64,000 bases of DNA from Lobosporangium transversale (Eukaryota > Mortierellomycota > Mortierellomycetes > Mortierellales > Mortierellaceae). Below are positions 23,385 to 36,089 of the stretch, one piece after another. The notes under the pieces were generated by a model, which was given only the letters and a program-made list of their open reading frames with translations, made no database searches and was not told the origin of the DNA. The stretch lies in contig NW_019028997.1 of the NCBI RefSeq assembly GCF_002105155.1, forward strand, positions 412,001 through 476,000, in the 5' to 3' direction. The position numbers and the translations under genes are program-made. Numbering within the stretch: the stretch's first letter is position 1; every line of letters starts with the position of its first letter.

Positions 23385-26300
23385 TTAGGGTTTGATTACT
23401 TTCTGTAGGACAGGAATCACCAACTGGCGTTGCATATCACCAAATGTGACCTGAATCGTGATTTTGTCGGTTCCATCCCATTCTTGTTGTGCTCTATTTG
23501 TATTTGTATTTATATTTCCCCTAGTGATCGTTGTGGGGAGGAAGGGAGGCAAGTAGCGTATCCTGGACAGTGCTGTGTTGAGTTGTGCCATCGTCACATT
23601 CTCTCCTAGATCCATCTCAACCCGTCGCGTACCTGCCGCAGACGCATCCATGACTATGTAACCTTCCTGAACAACGATCAGGATGGCAGCCCTTTTTGTA
23701 ATGAGCGTGTTGTTACTAAACTCTGTAGTAGTAGCAGTAGCAGTAATAGTAGCACTATTAGTCCCTCCTCTTACAAAAACTGCATCTATTCCTCGGAACG
23801 CTCCAGGTACTTTTTCAAACAATGAATTCATAGGTGTCATTGAGGTCGTAAGAGAAGAAGAAGAAGAAGAAGACGACTTGGTCATAGGATAGACCAGTTT
23901 TTCAGGTCCTTGTAATGTCGGTGCTGATGACGATGACGATGATCCTCGAGTAAACAGGTCCAATCCCCAAAGCTTGATAGCCGTTGCAACCACACTACCA
24001 TCCTCAATTGGTTTCCTACTGGTCACCTTTCCATACAAATGAAGCCCAATACCATGTTGTTCCACTCTTTGAATTTCCTCTTCTGCGTTTGAGCTTCGTC
24101 GAATGGCTCCTTCAACCTCTCTCCAGTTATAAGGGTAAAGAACTGCACGGTTCAAGATACTCAATCCAGTGTTCTCTAATGCAGCCCGATGATCTCTCAC
24201 ATAGATTGTAAAAGCCTTGGGCCCCCCACAGTTGAAACATTCTGGATCATAGTTTGTCACTGTGAAGTAACTGTCCGCGATATGTCGGAACATGGATCTC
24301 CCACGCTGGAACCGCATGACCCCATTAGCCAGATAGGTGTTCTTATCGTCCAAAGTCCATGCACGATCACTTTCTGTGTCAGACATGTCCGATCCAATAA
24401 ACTCGGTCATACCATCACCAGGAGCACGAACCCAGAGTGCATCCATGTCCATGTAAAGTCCTCCGTACTTGTACAGCGCCACCAAACGCAAGTAGTCAGC
24501 CAGATGAACAGGGAAAAACTTTCCAGCAGCCTCCCATTCCTCCCAGCGTGATAACCAATCCTCAGTGTTGGGACTAAAGAACCATTTGCGCCTCAAGAGC
24601 AATTCCTTTGAGAAGGATAGGACATGGAGTTGATAACCCTGCTGTGTGTACTCTGCAAAAAAGTCTCTGGGTAAAGTATTAGAGAGGATGATTAGGACTG
24701 CATTGGGGTTATGAACAAAGAGTGTCTCGATCGCTTGGAAATGACGAGGTTGCCATGTGGTCGCAGGGTCTGTGGTCCAAATAGCCCAATGCAGCCTTGC
24801 CCAATCATCCGTATCAGAGTAGATACTACTGGCATCCGTTAACAAGCCCGGGAGGATCCATTCGTCTTTTTTACTGAGTGCTGGCATAGGATCCTTGATA
24901 TCGACATAGGCCTTGCCCTGGTAGAGTCCATGTTTGTTGATGTTGGTGATCCCTTTGACACTGTCGCATGCCACGCCCCAGTCTCTCCAGTGGTTGTTCC
25001 GGCCTACACAAGAATAACAAGCTGCACAATAAAATTGCCGGAATCCATGACATAAAGGTCGACCCTCCTGAATGTTTTTATACATATCATGCATAGACTC
25101 AAGTGGGGTGAATGAATCACTAAAATGTTTAGCAATCATATCGTTCTCACAGACATCCCACTGCTGAATCCGTCGATCATGAATAGGTTTGATATTGTAA
25201 GCGTGGAGCCAGATCCCGATGTTTTGGTCCTCATTCTTAGTGAAGAAGCGTGGGCCAGGGTAAGTAAGAAGGGTGACAACGTCTCGGGAGAAGATGTAAA
25301 GTGATCCTGCAACAAATGGTGGGAAAACGCCTAGTTTGAAATGGTTCTCAATATTTTTATTTTCTGGGTTGGTAATAGGTTTAATATCCCTATCATTGTA
25401 GAAAAAAAAAAAAAAAAAAAAAAAAAAAGGTAATAGCGAGGCATTAAGTAAAAAAAAAACTCCTCCATGGTTTAAATTACTGCGAGCCCTTAAAAAAATA
25501 ATAATAAAGGCCTTACCAGTAACCAAGGCCTCGCCAATAATAATGAGTCGGTCCAAGATCCACCAGCTCCTGAGCAACTACATCCCAGCGGACAAAGATA
25601 TCATCATCTGTCTTGCACAAAAAATCAAATCTGAACTTGTTACTCCACTCCAAAGCCTTGAACACTTTTAGACTTAAATCCTCATAAGTATCCGAGACAG
25701 GCAAAATAAGAAGATCATCGTGTCGGTCCTGTTCTTCTCGGATTTTGGGGCCCATGATCTCCTTCGCTTTAGCGTTGGGTGGTTCTCCCAAAATAAACTT
25801 GTACTTGAATGTAAATTGGGAAGAGGATGGTGGTAGCAATCGAAGGGTTGATTCTCGAAACACCTGCCGTTTCTGAAATCCTTTGGGAGTCCATGAGGTC
25901 AAGATCAAGATCAAGATTTGAGTCTGTGCAGTGCCCATGATTTGCTTTGCTGCGTTGAGAGAAGCGATGGTTGTGGCTCCAGTGGAGGCCAAAATTTCAG
26001 CAGAGGAGGGACGAGTGTTGTTTTGATGGAGAAGCATCATCATAGTAAGAAATGAGATAACGCCACCTGGGATAAGGACTGTGCGTAGAATGATGATACG
26101 AGGATCGAGGCCAACACTACCGACATTGCCATTGTGCTGATAAGGAAGACTATAGTCCCGATCCCGATCCCGATCCCGATCATAATCAAGTGGGCGTGAG
26201 TTATGTTTATACATGCCTCTAAATCGATAATGGATCGTTTGAATGATTTGAGCCACTGCAAGGATAGCACAGATGGCCATCCATGGCCAGATCGGTTCGT

Positions 26301-26868
26301 CTACACCAAAATAACTGACAAATGAAGCGACAGAGAACCAGAAGATGGTAGCGAGAGTGAACAATCGAATGATGGCATGTCGAGGTTCATAACGAATAAA
26401 CCATCGGCGGATCAAATTGTTGGTAAACCACACACCCCATAGTCCACCGAGCATACACTAATATGGGTGGTAAACCAAAAAAAAAAAAAAAAAAAAAAAA
26501 ACATGTTGAATTTTTCAATTCGTGAATGTCTTTTTTTTTTTTTTTCTTGGAAAGACTTACCCAGAGTATCCCAACGTAATTATCGAGTGCAGAGCTCTTC
26601 ATGGTCATGAGCTCACGGGCATCCCTGTATTGGACACGCTTGGCTTGTTGTAGATGAATGTAAATACCCCATAGTGCTGGACATATACATAGCATACGGA
26701 GGATTGCACTGACTCTAGCATATTTGATGGGTATATCCCGTACGGAATATAGAGATGGCCGAGACTATAAATTTTTTTTGTCAGTTATTTTATATTTCCT
26801 CACCCTTTTGATTGAACTGATTCTAAGATAAAACATCCCTGTATTCTCCTTACAAGTGGCATGGTCAT
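23385..26868 (-). CDS. Membrane protein with two glycosyltransferase domains (GT31-like + GT32-like)
   Basis: Probably a Golgi enzyme adding sugars to glycans. Four exons keep frame: 26868-26854 (a 15-bp first exon), 26764-26561, 26457-25517 and 25389-23385, giving 1,054 aa. About four hydrophobic segments lie at the N-terminus (for example FTLATIFWFSVASFVSYF). A GT31-like (beta-1,3-galactosyltransferase) domain follows: KRQVFRESTLRLL, then FDFLCKTDDDIFVRWD with the DxD motif. After GPRFFTKNEDQNIGIWL comes a second domain resembling the DXD family that includes alpha-1,4-glycosyltransferases: HLADYLRLVALYKYGGLYMD with MDALW. The C-terminal ~190 residues are Ser/Thr-rich, then beta-rich. Acceptor and donor sugars are unknown. 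A (GATCGG)n tract encodes an RD repeat at ~26155-26185. Confidence 0.85.
26155..26185. repeat. Hexamer repeat encoding Arg-Asp
   Basis: About five copies of a CCCGAT/ATCGGG hexamer inside the glycosyltransferase gene. They give alternating R and D residues in the linker between membrane segments. Confidence 0.8.
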
Positions 26869-27495
26869 CCAATCTATCCTGATATCCTTCCTTCTCCCTT
26901 GTCAGTTGTTGGTACTGCACGAATGAGGGTGAGAGGTTGGATGTGTCGTGTTGCTTGATCAATCCGTTCTGTTCTGATCTACCCTGTTCCTGAGCTGCAC
27001 AAAAGGTGATGATGAGGGTAAAACAGCTAATTTAGTGATGTTGATGAAGGAAAACAAGATGGGACTGGGGGACTAGAAATAAGTCCTCTTAATAGTTCAG
27101 CTTGAAGGAAAGTGAGGCGGTCCAATAAAAAAAAAAGGTATGATAGGTGCCTGATTTGTTCTCTCCTTTCTCTAATTGCACAGCCCGCAATAGTTGTAAT
27201 TAATTTTGCAGCAAGGAAAATACTTTTCTTGAATATAATTATTTCAATTAAAAATCAGACTGAAAGTCTCGTACATCATAATTACATAGAAGATGACGGA
27301 GCCTTTATTGATGCCCATTATGAATAATGCCTACATAAGCGGTTTTTCCAGGAAACGAATTGGGGATATGAAAAGAAAGGGTAGTGAATGTGACTTTAGT
27401 TTCAGGTTTTAGAACACATCTTTTGTGGGGTCAATTCATTTATTTTTATGGTCAATTCCACTATGAATTTTGCTTCGTTACCTTGAGCAAGTGGT
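26869..27495. other. Upstream region of the glycosyltransferase gene
   Basis: No further gene is supported. The stretch starts with the probable 5' UTR of the glycosyltransferase gene (-). It has no distinct regulatory motif that I can name. Confidence 0.5.
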
Positions 27496-28076
27496 TGTAG
27501 ATCACTGACAGTGACCTGTACTGATGTACTTAACATACGTATATACTGAAGTTTTTTTCAGTAAATTTTTACTTATTATTTACTGATTTTTTACTTATTA
27601 TTTACTTAAACATCGGTAAAAAAGAAAGTAAATTTTGAGTAAAACAAAAGTAAGTACTTACTGAAATTTACCGAAAATATACTTTTTACTTACTTTTGTT
27701 TTACTGATATTTACTGGAAATATACTTTTGTTTTACTGAAATTTACTCAAAATTTACTTTTCTTACTTTTCTTTCAGGGGGGCATATACGGGAAATTCAA
27801 GTGCAGGCCCGCCGAAAGAAAAGTAAGAAAAGTAAATTTTGAGTAAAACAAAAGTAAATTTTGGGTAAAACAAAAGTAAATTTTGAGTAAAACAAAAGTA
27901 AATTTTCAGTAAAACAAAAGTATATTTTCGGTAAATTTCAGTAAGTACTTACTTTTGTTTTACTCAAAATTTACTTTCTTTTTTACCGATGTTTAAGTAA
28001 ATAATAAGTAAAAATTTACTGAAAAAAAACTTCAGTACGTATGTTAAGTACATCAGTACAGGTCACTGTGTAGATC
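27496..28076. mobile_element. Foldback MITE, hAT-like, with 8-bp duplication
   Basis: A giant inverted repeat spans 27509-28068. The left arm begins CAGTGACCTGTACTGATG and the right arm ends with its exact reverse complement. The arms are about 265 bp each around a ~36-bp unique centre (27777-27813). Inside the arms a ~22-bp unit of the type GTAAATTTTGAGTAAAACAA recurs several times, more often in the right arm. TGTAGATC occurs immediately after the right end (28069-28076) and 5 bp before the left end (27496-27503), fitting an 8-bp target-site duplication. CAGTG ends and 8-bp duplications are typical of hAT transposons. There is no transposase; a non-autonomous element is inferred. Confidence 0.8.
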
Positions 28077-28516
28077 TTCTCCTGAGTCTTGAACTCCTTA
28101 ATCTGGTCTTGCGCGCGGCAACAAAAATAGATGCGACCCTCGTCAGAGAAACTGTCCCACTTTTTTTTCTCGCAGAATTTTCAAAAATTCTTTGAGGGCT
28201 CCGCTTTTAATGCCACGATTCTTGTCCATGTCTATCGCAATCCGGAGTAGATATTTCTGTGCTTGTTAAAGGGTATTGCCCAAAGATATTTATTATCATG
28301 TGATATAGTTGTTGGAATTAAGTAAATCTAAGTTCAGAGGCGACTCTGCTACAAACAGTCAAATGAAATAAACGCGCCTTTGTTTGTTTTTGTTTATGTA
28401 TTTTCAACGCGTCTTGGTTGGATTCTTTATTTCCTCTTTGTTGCTGTTTAATTAATTCCTCCTTTATTGTCGACTCCTCTTTCTCATCGATTTCATCCTA
28501 AAGACCTTTACATCGA
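28077..28516. other. POL1 upstream region
   Basis: About 440 bp lie between the foldback element and the POL1 start. Several ACGCGT-like strings occur (AACGCGCC at ~28371, AACGCGTC at ~28408). These resemble the MCB element that drives S-phase genes in fungi, which would suit a replication gene, but this is inference from the motif only. Confidence 0.4.
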
Positions 28517-31500
28517 ATGAGTAGCAGGATCAAACGAAAAGCAACAGAGCGGTCTACAGCCTCAGGAATCGCTGCTCTGAGGGCTTCAAGAGCTGCTAGG
28601 GATTCAGGCATTACACGCATTCAGCAGTACGAGGTATACCTCATACTCTTATTATTTGTTGTTTTTATTACTATATACTGTTTACTAGTCATGGCTTTGT
28701 GAAAACGTATCCATATCTATGGGCTAATTCATTCAACTCAACACCATGGCAGGTTGATGAAGCAGAAGTATTATATGATGAAGTTGACGATCGATTGAGC
28801 AAGAAACTACGACAGGACTTTGATGATTTCGTAGAGGATGACGATGGTCGTGGCTACGCTTATGATGAAGATGAGGATGAGCGAGGGTTCTATTCTGATG
28901 AATATTCAGATGAAGGGACAACCAATAAAGGTACATATTCACCCTCTAGGATCACATTCACATACACATATATGCACGCACGTACGGATCCATATTTTCA
29001 AAAACAACTTACACATTCGATCTCGATAATGCTTAATAGGCTCTAAAAAAAATAACAAGGGCAAAGGCGTTATCAAGGAAGGCTCAAAACCCAAGGCTAA
29101 AGAGAATATCAAGGAAGCATTTATGAAGGCTGAATCAAAGCCAAAAGCGACCAAACCTTTAATGGTAAGAGAATGAAAATGAAACTCATTCAGTCAAACT
29201 GTCATACATTTTTATCTGATAAGCATCATCTATTTATATATAACATAGGCCAAGGCTCCTCAAGCAGATGATGGATTTATGGCATCCATTCTACAGGGGA
29301 TGGATGAATCACTCGACACAACGCCAACAAAAAAGCCAATGATGGCACCCAAGCGTGCTGTGATCAACACGCCTACAGTAAGTTTTTTTTTTTTTTTTTT
29401 TTTCTTTTTTACACACTTAAAAAAGAATGTAGCTCTGATCGCGACTGTATCCTATCATATGAACATAAGGATGTTTTGACTAAAATTTGCTTATAAATAT
29501 AGCGTGTTCTTATATCGAAAATGGAGCCTCTAAAGATTAAAGACGAGGAACTTGATGTGCCTCCTAAAAATTTCGCTTCCAGATTGAATGATGCAATGGA
29601 CGAATTTGATGATGGCTTTGATGATGGCTTTGATGATGGCTTTGATGACTATGGCGTTGTAGAGGAGACCCCGGAGCCGCAGATGGAAATTAAGCATAAT
29701 ATTAAGAAGGAAATTAAGCAGGAGCCCATTGATCTGAGCAACCCATTCCAAGCAAACTATCGCAAGAATGATGACGGGTTTTCGCCAGCAGTCAGGGATA
29801 TCACAGTGAAGGAATCCAAGGGACTTATGAATAACATTAATAACACAAATGTTAAAGAAAAGGCAACGGTCGTTAAGCAGTCAGAAAGTGACAACCGTCA
29901 GGACTGGATGACAGTCAACGACACTTTAAATCAATATACTGAACCTAAGGCCGAGGCAAACGATAATGCAGCGGATATTCAGGAAACCAACCTTAAAGAG
30001 GAAGATGGGACATTACGAATGTACTGGATCGATGCTTGTGAAGTCAAGGGAGTTGTGTATCTTTTTGGAAAGGTAGTTTTGTGTTATTTCAATCCTTCTA
30101 AGAGATCAATTATAGTCTGTATCCCAAGAGAAGGAAAGCTCTTCTTCATGTACTCAATCTAATAATGCCTGGTTGTCGACACTTTAGGTCTTACAAAAAG
30201 CAACAAACACCTTTATTAGCTGCTGTGTTGTAGTGCAGAATATGGAGCGCAACCTCTACGTCCTCCCGCGCCAACGACGAGTTGACGCTAACGGAAAAGA
30301 GACAGACATTGAAGTTGAAATGGCAGACGTATATACAGAGTTCGATAGTATCCGTCAACAATACAAAATTCCTACATGGCTTTCGAAGCCAGTTGAGAGA
30401 AAATATGCCTTTGATCTACCTGATATTCCTTCAGTGGCAGAATACCTCAAGGTCGTCTATAAGTATTCTAGTAAGTACATTATTGCCCTTGAGATGATGA
30501 GTTTCCCGTAGTTTGTTTGCTAATGATCTGTAAATGAATATTGCATTCTGTAGTGCCTAGTTTGCCTATGGATCTCAAGGGTGAAACATTTAGCCATGTC
30601 TTTGGCATAAACACAAGCGCTTTAGAACATTTTGTTATCAAACGTAACTTGATGGGACCTGCATGGTTGGAGATTAAGCAAGCCAAGATGAACAGCTCCA
30701 AGGTAACGAGATCACCAAGGCTGTCAAATCGACTTTGTACGCTAGGGGATATGAATGTGCAATCAAAATTCATAATAACGTATAATAACGAATACGATAT
30801 CTATAGGTGTCTTGGTGTAAGAGCGAGTTCACAGTCTCTGATCCGAAGGATATCATACCAATGAAAGAATCGCACGACATACCGCCGCCTCCACTCTGTG
30901 TTATGTCGCTAAGCTTAAGGACAATTCTCAACCCTAAAAACAAATCTAACGAGATCGTTGCTGTGAGCTTCTCTATCTACCATGAAGGTATATTGAATAT
31001 ATTACTGCTGTGTGTTATATTTGCCTATATATTTAAGCAAGTTTGTAATAATTATGTTATTTTACATGGCAGTCCGATTGGACGATCCAGTGGAGAGCAA
31101 TAAGAAATTGATTTCGAAACAGACACTGGTCCGTAAGCTTGACAATAGCCCTTTTCCGCCAGGATTTGATCGCATTATCGAAAGAAGCAAAGTAAAGATT
31201 ATCAAGCAAACTTCGGAACGCGCAATGCTTAACCTATTACTAGCACGTATGCTCAACTCGGATCCGGATGTAATTGTCGGACATAACTTTGTTGGCTTCG
31301 ACCTTGACGTGCTGCTCCACCGCATGAAGCAGACTAAAGTGGACCACTGGTCCAGTTTAGGAAGGCTTCGTCGAATTGTGTAAGGGCTTGCAGCAACTCA
31401 AGATAATGAAGCTTGCTGTATTCTTGTTTCCATTTACATTTTTTTTATTTGTTTATTTATTTATTTTCTTCAACATAGATGGCCCAAACTGCAAACAGGT

Positions 31501-32905
31501 GCTGGAGGGATGGGAGACACTACAGCACAGGAAAAGAGTATCATGGCTGGGCGTTTAATGTGCGATACATACCTTGGGGCCAAGGAGCATCTTCGAGCCA
31601 AGAGTTACAGTCTTACGAACCTGGTAGACGTACAACTGCATAAAGAACGAGAGGATATTGATTATGAAAAGACCCCTATGTGCTTCAACAATGCGGAGCA
31701 GCTGGAAAAAATGTTGAACCATGCTAATTTCGACACCTACTTGTGCGCGGAGCTCATGTTCTCACTCCAATTGCTCCCATTATCAAGGCAACTGACGACA
31801 CTGTCAGGTAACCTGTGGTCCATGACCTTGACAGCTGGTCGCGCTGTACGCAACGAATATCTGCTGCTGCACGAGTTCCATAAGAACAAATATATTTGTC
31901 CAGATAAGACATTTTCCAAGGATAGTAAGAATATTCTAGCACCCATGTTGGTTGCTGGTGACGATATGGATGATCAGGACGAGGCCACAATGCCTAAAAA
32001 AGGAACGAGACGCAAGCCTCAGTATGCTGGAGGACTTGTTCTGGAACCCAAGAAAGGCCTTTACGACAAATATGTGCTGTTGCTCGACTTTAACAGTTTG
32101 TATCCTTCCATTATCCAGGAATATAATATTTGCTTTACTACCGTTAATAAGAATAAGGATAGAGATGAAGATGCCCTACCGGATTATCCTGAGGAAGGTT
32201 TGCCACAGGGCATTCTCCCAAAATTACTTGCGAATCTTGTGGAGCGTCGACGGGAGGTCAAGAAATTGATGAAGACTGCATCTAGAGCCAAATATGAAGA
32301 ATACGATATTCGGCAAAAAGGTCTCAAGCTGACGGCCAATTCGATGTATGGATGTTTGGGCGCGACATATTCTCGATTCCATGCAAAGCCACTTGCAATG
32401 CTAATTACGTCCAGAGGACGAGAGATTCTACAAAATACAGTTGATCTTGCAACCGAGAAAGGACTTGATGTAAGTGTCTTTGACTTGTAGCCCACAATCA
32501 CAGATTTGTAACGTACAATGCTTCTTCAGAATTATTGAACTAACATAAATATATGTGTAATGCTTGTCTATTCATAAACAGGTAATATATGGTGACACTG
32601 ATTCAATCATGATTAACACAAACACGACAAAAATTGAAGAAGTAAAGCCTATAGCTGAAGGGTTGAAGAAGCTTGTCAATGCTCGATACAAGTTGTTGGA
32701 GATTGAAATGGATGGCATATACCAACGCATGCTGCTGTTGAAGAAAAAGAAGTATGCAGCGCTGAAGGTGGAAGAGAAGGATGGCAATTTTGAGACTGTA
32801 AAAGAAACCAAAGGTCTTGACATGGTCCGACGAGACTGGTGTGGATTGAGTCACGATGTCTCCGAGTAAGTTTTGATATGGCGTTTTGTTGATTTGTGTA
32901 TGCTT

Positions 32906-32940
<35 letters not shown>

Positions 32941-33510
32941 AAAGTACCTTTCATATGGATATTAGCACTATTTTAGATCTAATTTTATCAGGCGATAACC
33001 AAGACAGGGAACAAGTTGTTGAGAAGATCCATAGCCATCTACGAAAAGTTGCCGAGGAAACGCGGAAAGGCATCATCCCCATTGATAAATTTATTGTGAA
33101 CAAGGTAAGTAAACTGACTGGACCCTTTAAATTATTAATTCATTGGTTATGTTCGTCGATGCGGCCCAAGTTATATCTCTGATTCCATTTTCACTCATTA
33201 TCTCTGAAATCAGGGCCTGACAAAAGCACCAGAAGATTACGCAGATGCAAGGTCACAACCACATGTACAAGTCGCTCTTCGACGCATGCGTAAAGGAATC
33301 AGTATTAGAGCAGGAGATACTGTTCCATATGTTATCTGTATCAATGAAAATGCGCCGACACAAAAGGGTAGCTATGCAGAACGCGCATACCACCCAGAGG
33401 AGATGCTACAGCCTGACTCGGGACTTTCCATTGGTAACAATGCACATTATGATCCTCGTGTCTTTGGCTTTAAAATAATGGAAAAAATGGCTGATACATC
33501 ATCTATTACC

Positions 33511-33543
<33 letters not shown>

Positions 33544-34188
33544 TTTTTAGATTTTGAATACTACTTGAATCAACAAGTTTATCCGCCTGTAGAAAGATTG
33601 TGTGGTCCGATTGAGGGAACTGATGCTACTAGATTAGCAGACTGTCTTGGTTTAGATACATCAAAATTCAGAGCGGTCGTTAGGACGGATGGTCAAGAGG
33701 AGGAATTTCAGACTTTGGCTTCGCAGTTGTCAGATGCAGAGCGTTATAAGGGTGCAGAGGCCTTTGAGCTGCGTTGTAGAGGTTGTCAATCAAGCTACAA
33801 GTGCTCGGCTCTAGCAATGGAAATGGTAAACACATAAAACATAAAACCCATGTCCTGATTAATGGAAGAATGAACAGACCCTGTTAGAAAAGCAAAGACT
33901 GATTTTCATTTATTATTTTTTATATTTAGGATTCAACAAGTTACTTTGGACTTCAGTGTCCCAACTGTATGACAATTGCTCAACCAGCATCAGCATGCGT
34001 GCAATTGATAGGAGCCATCCGTAAATACATTCATAAATATTATCAAGGATGGGTAATATGCGATGAACAGTCATGTCGCAATAGAACGAGAATGGTCAGT
34101 GTTGTTGGACGGCGTTGTCTAGTTGATGGTTGTCGTGGTACCATGCACAATGAGGTAAGCTACACTTTATATTTGTTTGACTTCCTTT

Positions 34189-34222
<34 letters not shown>

Positions 34223-34552
34223 GATATACATATCTATATCTATATCTATATCTATATATACTGTCTCAAAGCAAGTTGTCCCTTACTAATGAAGACTTGT
34301 GTTTATTTTTTCTAGTACTCGGATGGAAGCCTATATACCCAGATATCGTTCTTTAGCCACATCTTTGACACCGACAAGGCTCTATCCAAGATCGACTTTG
34401 AGAAGAACGGAGCCATCAGAGTTCAGATTGAGCAGAACAGGGAATTGATAAGGCTACTCAAGGCACAAGCTGACAAATACATTGACAAGAGCGCGCGTCG
34501 CTTTGTTGACTTGTCCCAGCTATTTAGTTTTGTTAAGATTACTCCTCCTTGA
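28517..34552 (+). CDS. POL1: DNA polymerase alpha catalytic subunit
   Basis: This is the B-family polymerase of the polymerase alpha-primase complex, which extends RNA primers at replication origins and on the lagging strand. About 16 exons join in frame to roughly 1,480 aa, starting [14 protein letters not shown] and ending [13 protein letters not shown]. Landmarks are an acidic N-terminus with a [10 protein letters not shown] repeat (~29605-29650), an exonuclease-like region with [12 protein letters not shown] (~31280), motif [16 protein letters not shown] (~32090), motif [13 protein letters not shown] (~32330) and motif [10 protein letters not shown] (~32588). Motif C is split from the preceding exon at GLD|VIYGDTD. 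Two C-terminal zinc modules follow: [12 protein letters not shown] with CPNCM (~33770-33970), and CDEQSC with CLVDGC (~34060-34135). The spacing of both fits the family. The MCB-like upstream motifs hint at S-phase control. Confidence 0.95.
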
Positions 34553-34750
34553 GCCTTAATTGATTGCGTCTGGCTATCCCTTCGCTAGAATAAAACTTTG
34601 TAAAAAAAAAAAAAAAAAAAGAAAAGAAAAAAAAAAAGAATTTGTTCATGTTAAAATACTGTCGAGGGACCAGACTTTCTCTTGAGTACTGGTGCCAACT
34701 GCACTCACTTTCATTTCTTCATACTCCGTATGCCAATGTTTGTACATGTA
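34553..34750. other. POL1 3' region
   Basis: It contains AATAAAA at ~34589, a likely polyadenylation signal, followed by A-rich sequence, up to the TA insertion site of the Tc1 element. Confidence 0.6.
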
Positions 34751-36087
34751 CAGTCACCTGAAATAAAGTTTGGACAAAATGGATTTTCTTGATTTTTTTT
34801 TGAACAACCTGGACAAACAGCTCATATGCAACATACATAAAGACTTCATCAATACACATGAAATTTTACATGCTCACTAAAGAGGTCAATACTGTTATTT
34901 ATTGGGGTTTTGAAGACGGCATTGTTAGAGTAGCAAAAGTGCCATGTAGGTTCAATAGTGAGTGTTCCTACCATCGACCCCATTCACTTCTTCCAGCCTT
35001 TCGGGCATGGTAGCGACAAGGCTGGCCAGCCTCTCTTGCGGTAAATTATTCCACTCTTCGATAAGAGCCCGTGTGAGAGTGGGAAGATCTCTTGGCCCTT
35101 TAGCGCGCCTATCGAGTGCATCCGCAAGAAGTGACCATACATGTTCAATAGGGTTCAAATCTGGGGAGCATGAAGGCCAGTCTGGAATCCTCGGGATGCT
35201 GTTTTTTTCGCGCCATTCTTTTGCAATCTTACAAGTATGAACTGGAGCATTATCCTCCATAAGTATGCCATCCTCTACCTCAGCCATAAATCTGGCTAGC
35301 TCGCCTTGATATACATCTTCCACGAAACACCGTCCATCTTTACGACCTCTTTCAAATACAACCAACCGAGACTTTCTGGTTGCTGTGAACGCCCCCCAGA
35401 CCATCAGAGTTGTTCTACCACTTTTGAAAGTGGGTGCGAGGCAATCATGATCGTACTTTTCCTCTACTTTACGCCAAACTCTTATTTGACGAAAATGCTC
35501 ACCAACTTCAAATGATGATTCGTCAGTCCAAACTACCCGATTCCAGTCTTCCATGGACCAACTCATATATTTTTTTGACAAACTGCAGCCTCCTTTTTAT
35601 ATGTCCTTCTTTTAAGAATGGTTTTTTTACTGCAATCCGGCTGAAAATACCCAGTGAATGCAATGCCTTCGCAACTGTCCTCTCGCAAACTTTGTTCGGC
35701 AATTGGTTAGTGATATCATTAAGAGTACACCTTCTATTCTGCTTAGTATGGCGAACGATGCTCCTGAGGTCCCGTTCACTTAGTACTTTGGGCCGTCCTG
35801 GGATCGGAGTGCAAGCAGTGGTGCCTCTTTCTTGGTACACCCTGATAATATTAATAACAGAGGTTCGGGGTACACCGCGTTGCAATGCGATTTCCGCAGC
35901 CTTCATGCCCGCGAGGTGCATTCCAACGATGATACCTTTATTCTCAATGTCTAAGTGTCTCGCCATGGTGGTTTACTCAAGCTGTTTGTATGTGAAAAAC
36001 AGGAAGGAAAGAGATTGAAGGAAACGCTTCCCTACGTAACTATTTCAATATTTTATTTTTTTGTCCAATCTTTGTTTCAGGTGACTG
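34751..36087 (-). mobile_element. Tc1/mariner transposon, 1,337 bp
   Basis: Terminal inverted repeats of about 30 bp begin CAGTCACCTGAAATAAAG on the left and CAGTCACCTGAAACAAAG on the right (read inward). Three mismatches separate the two ends. TA dinucleotides flank both ends (34749-34750 and 36088-36089), the standard Tc1/mariner target duplication. The single transposase gene inside is on the minus strand and carries one frameshift. Confidence 0.95.
34952..35966 (-). pseudogene. Tc1-like DDE transposase, one frameshift
   Basis: The N-terminal helix-turn-helix pair is visible (ALQRGVPRTSVINIIRVYQE, then RSIVRHTKQNRRCTLNDI). The catalytic D-D-E residues follow in VVWTDESSF, ILMEDNAPVHT and SPDLNPIEHVW, with DD34E-type spacing. 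The frame breaks at about 35570, where a run of seven A's (minus strand) replaces an expected six. The two halves (35966-35523 and 35581-34952) then overlap in different frames. Everything else is open, so a single slippage event probably inactivated it, unless programmed frameshifting or a read error is involved. Confidence 0.9.
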
Positions 36088-36089
36088 TA

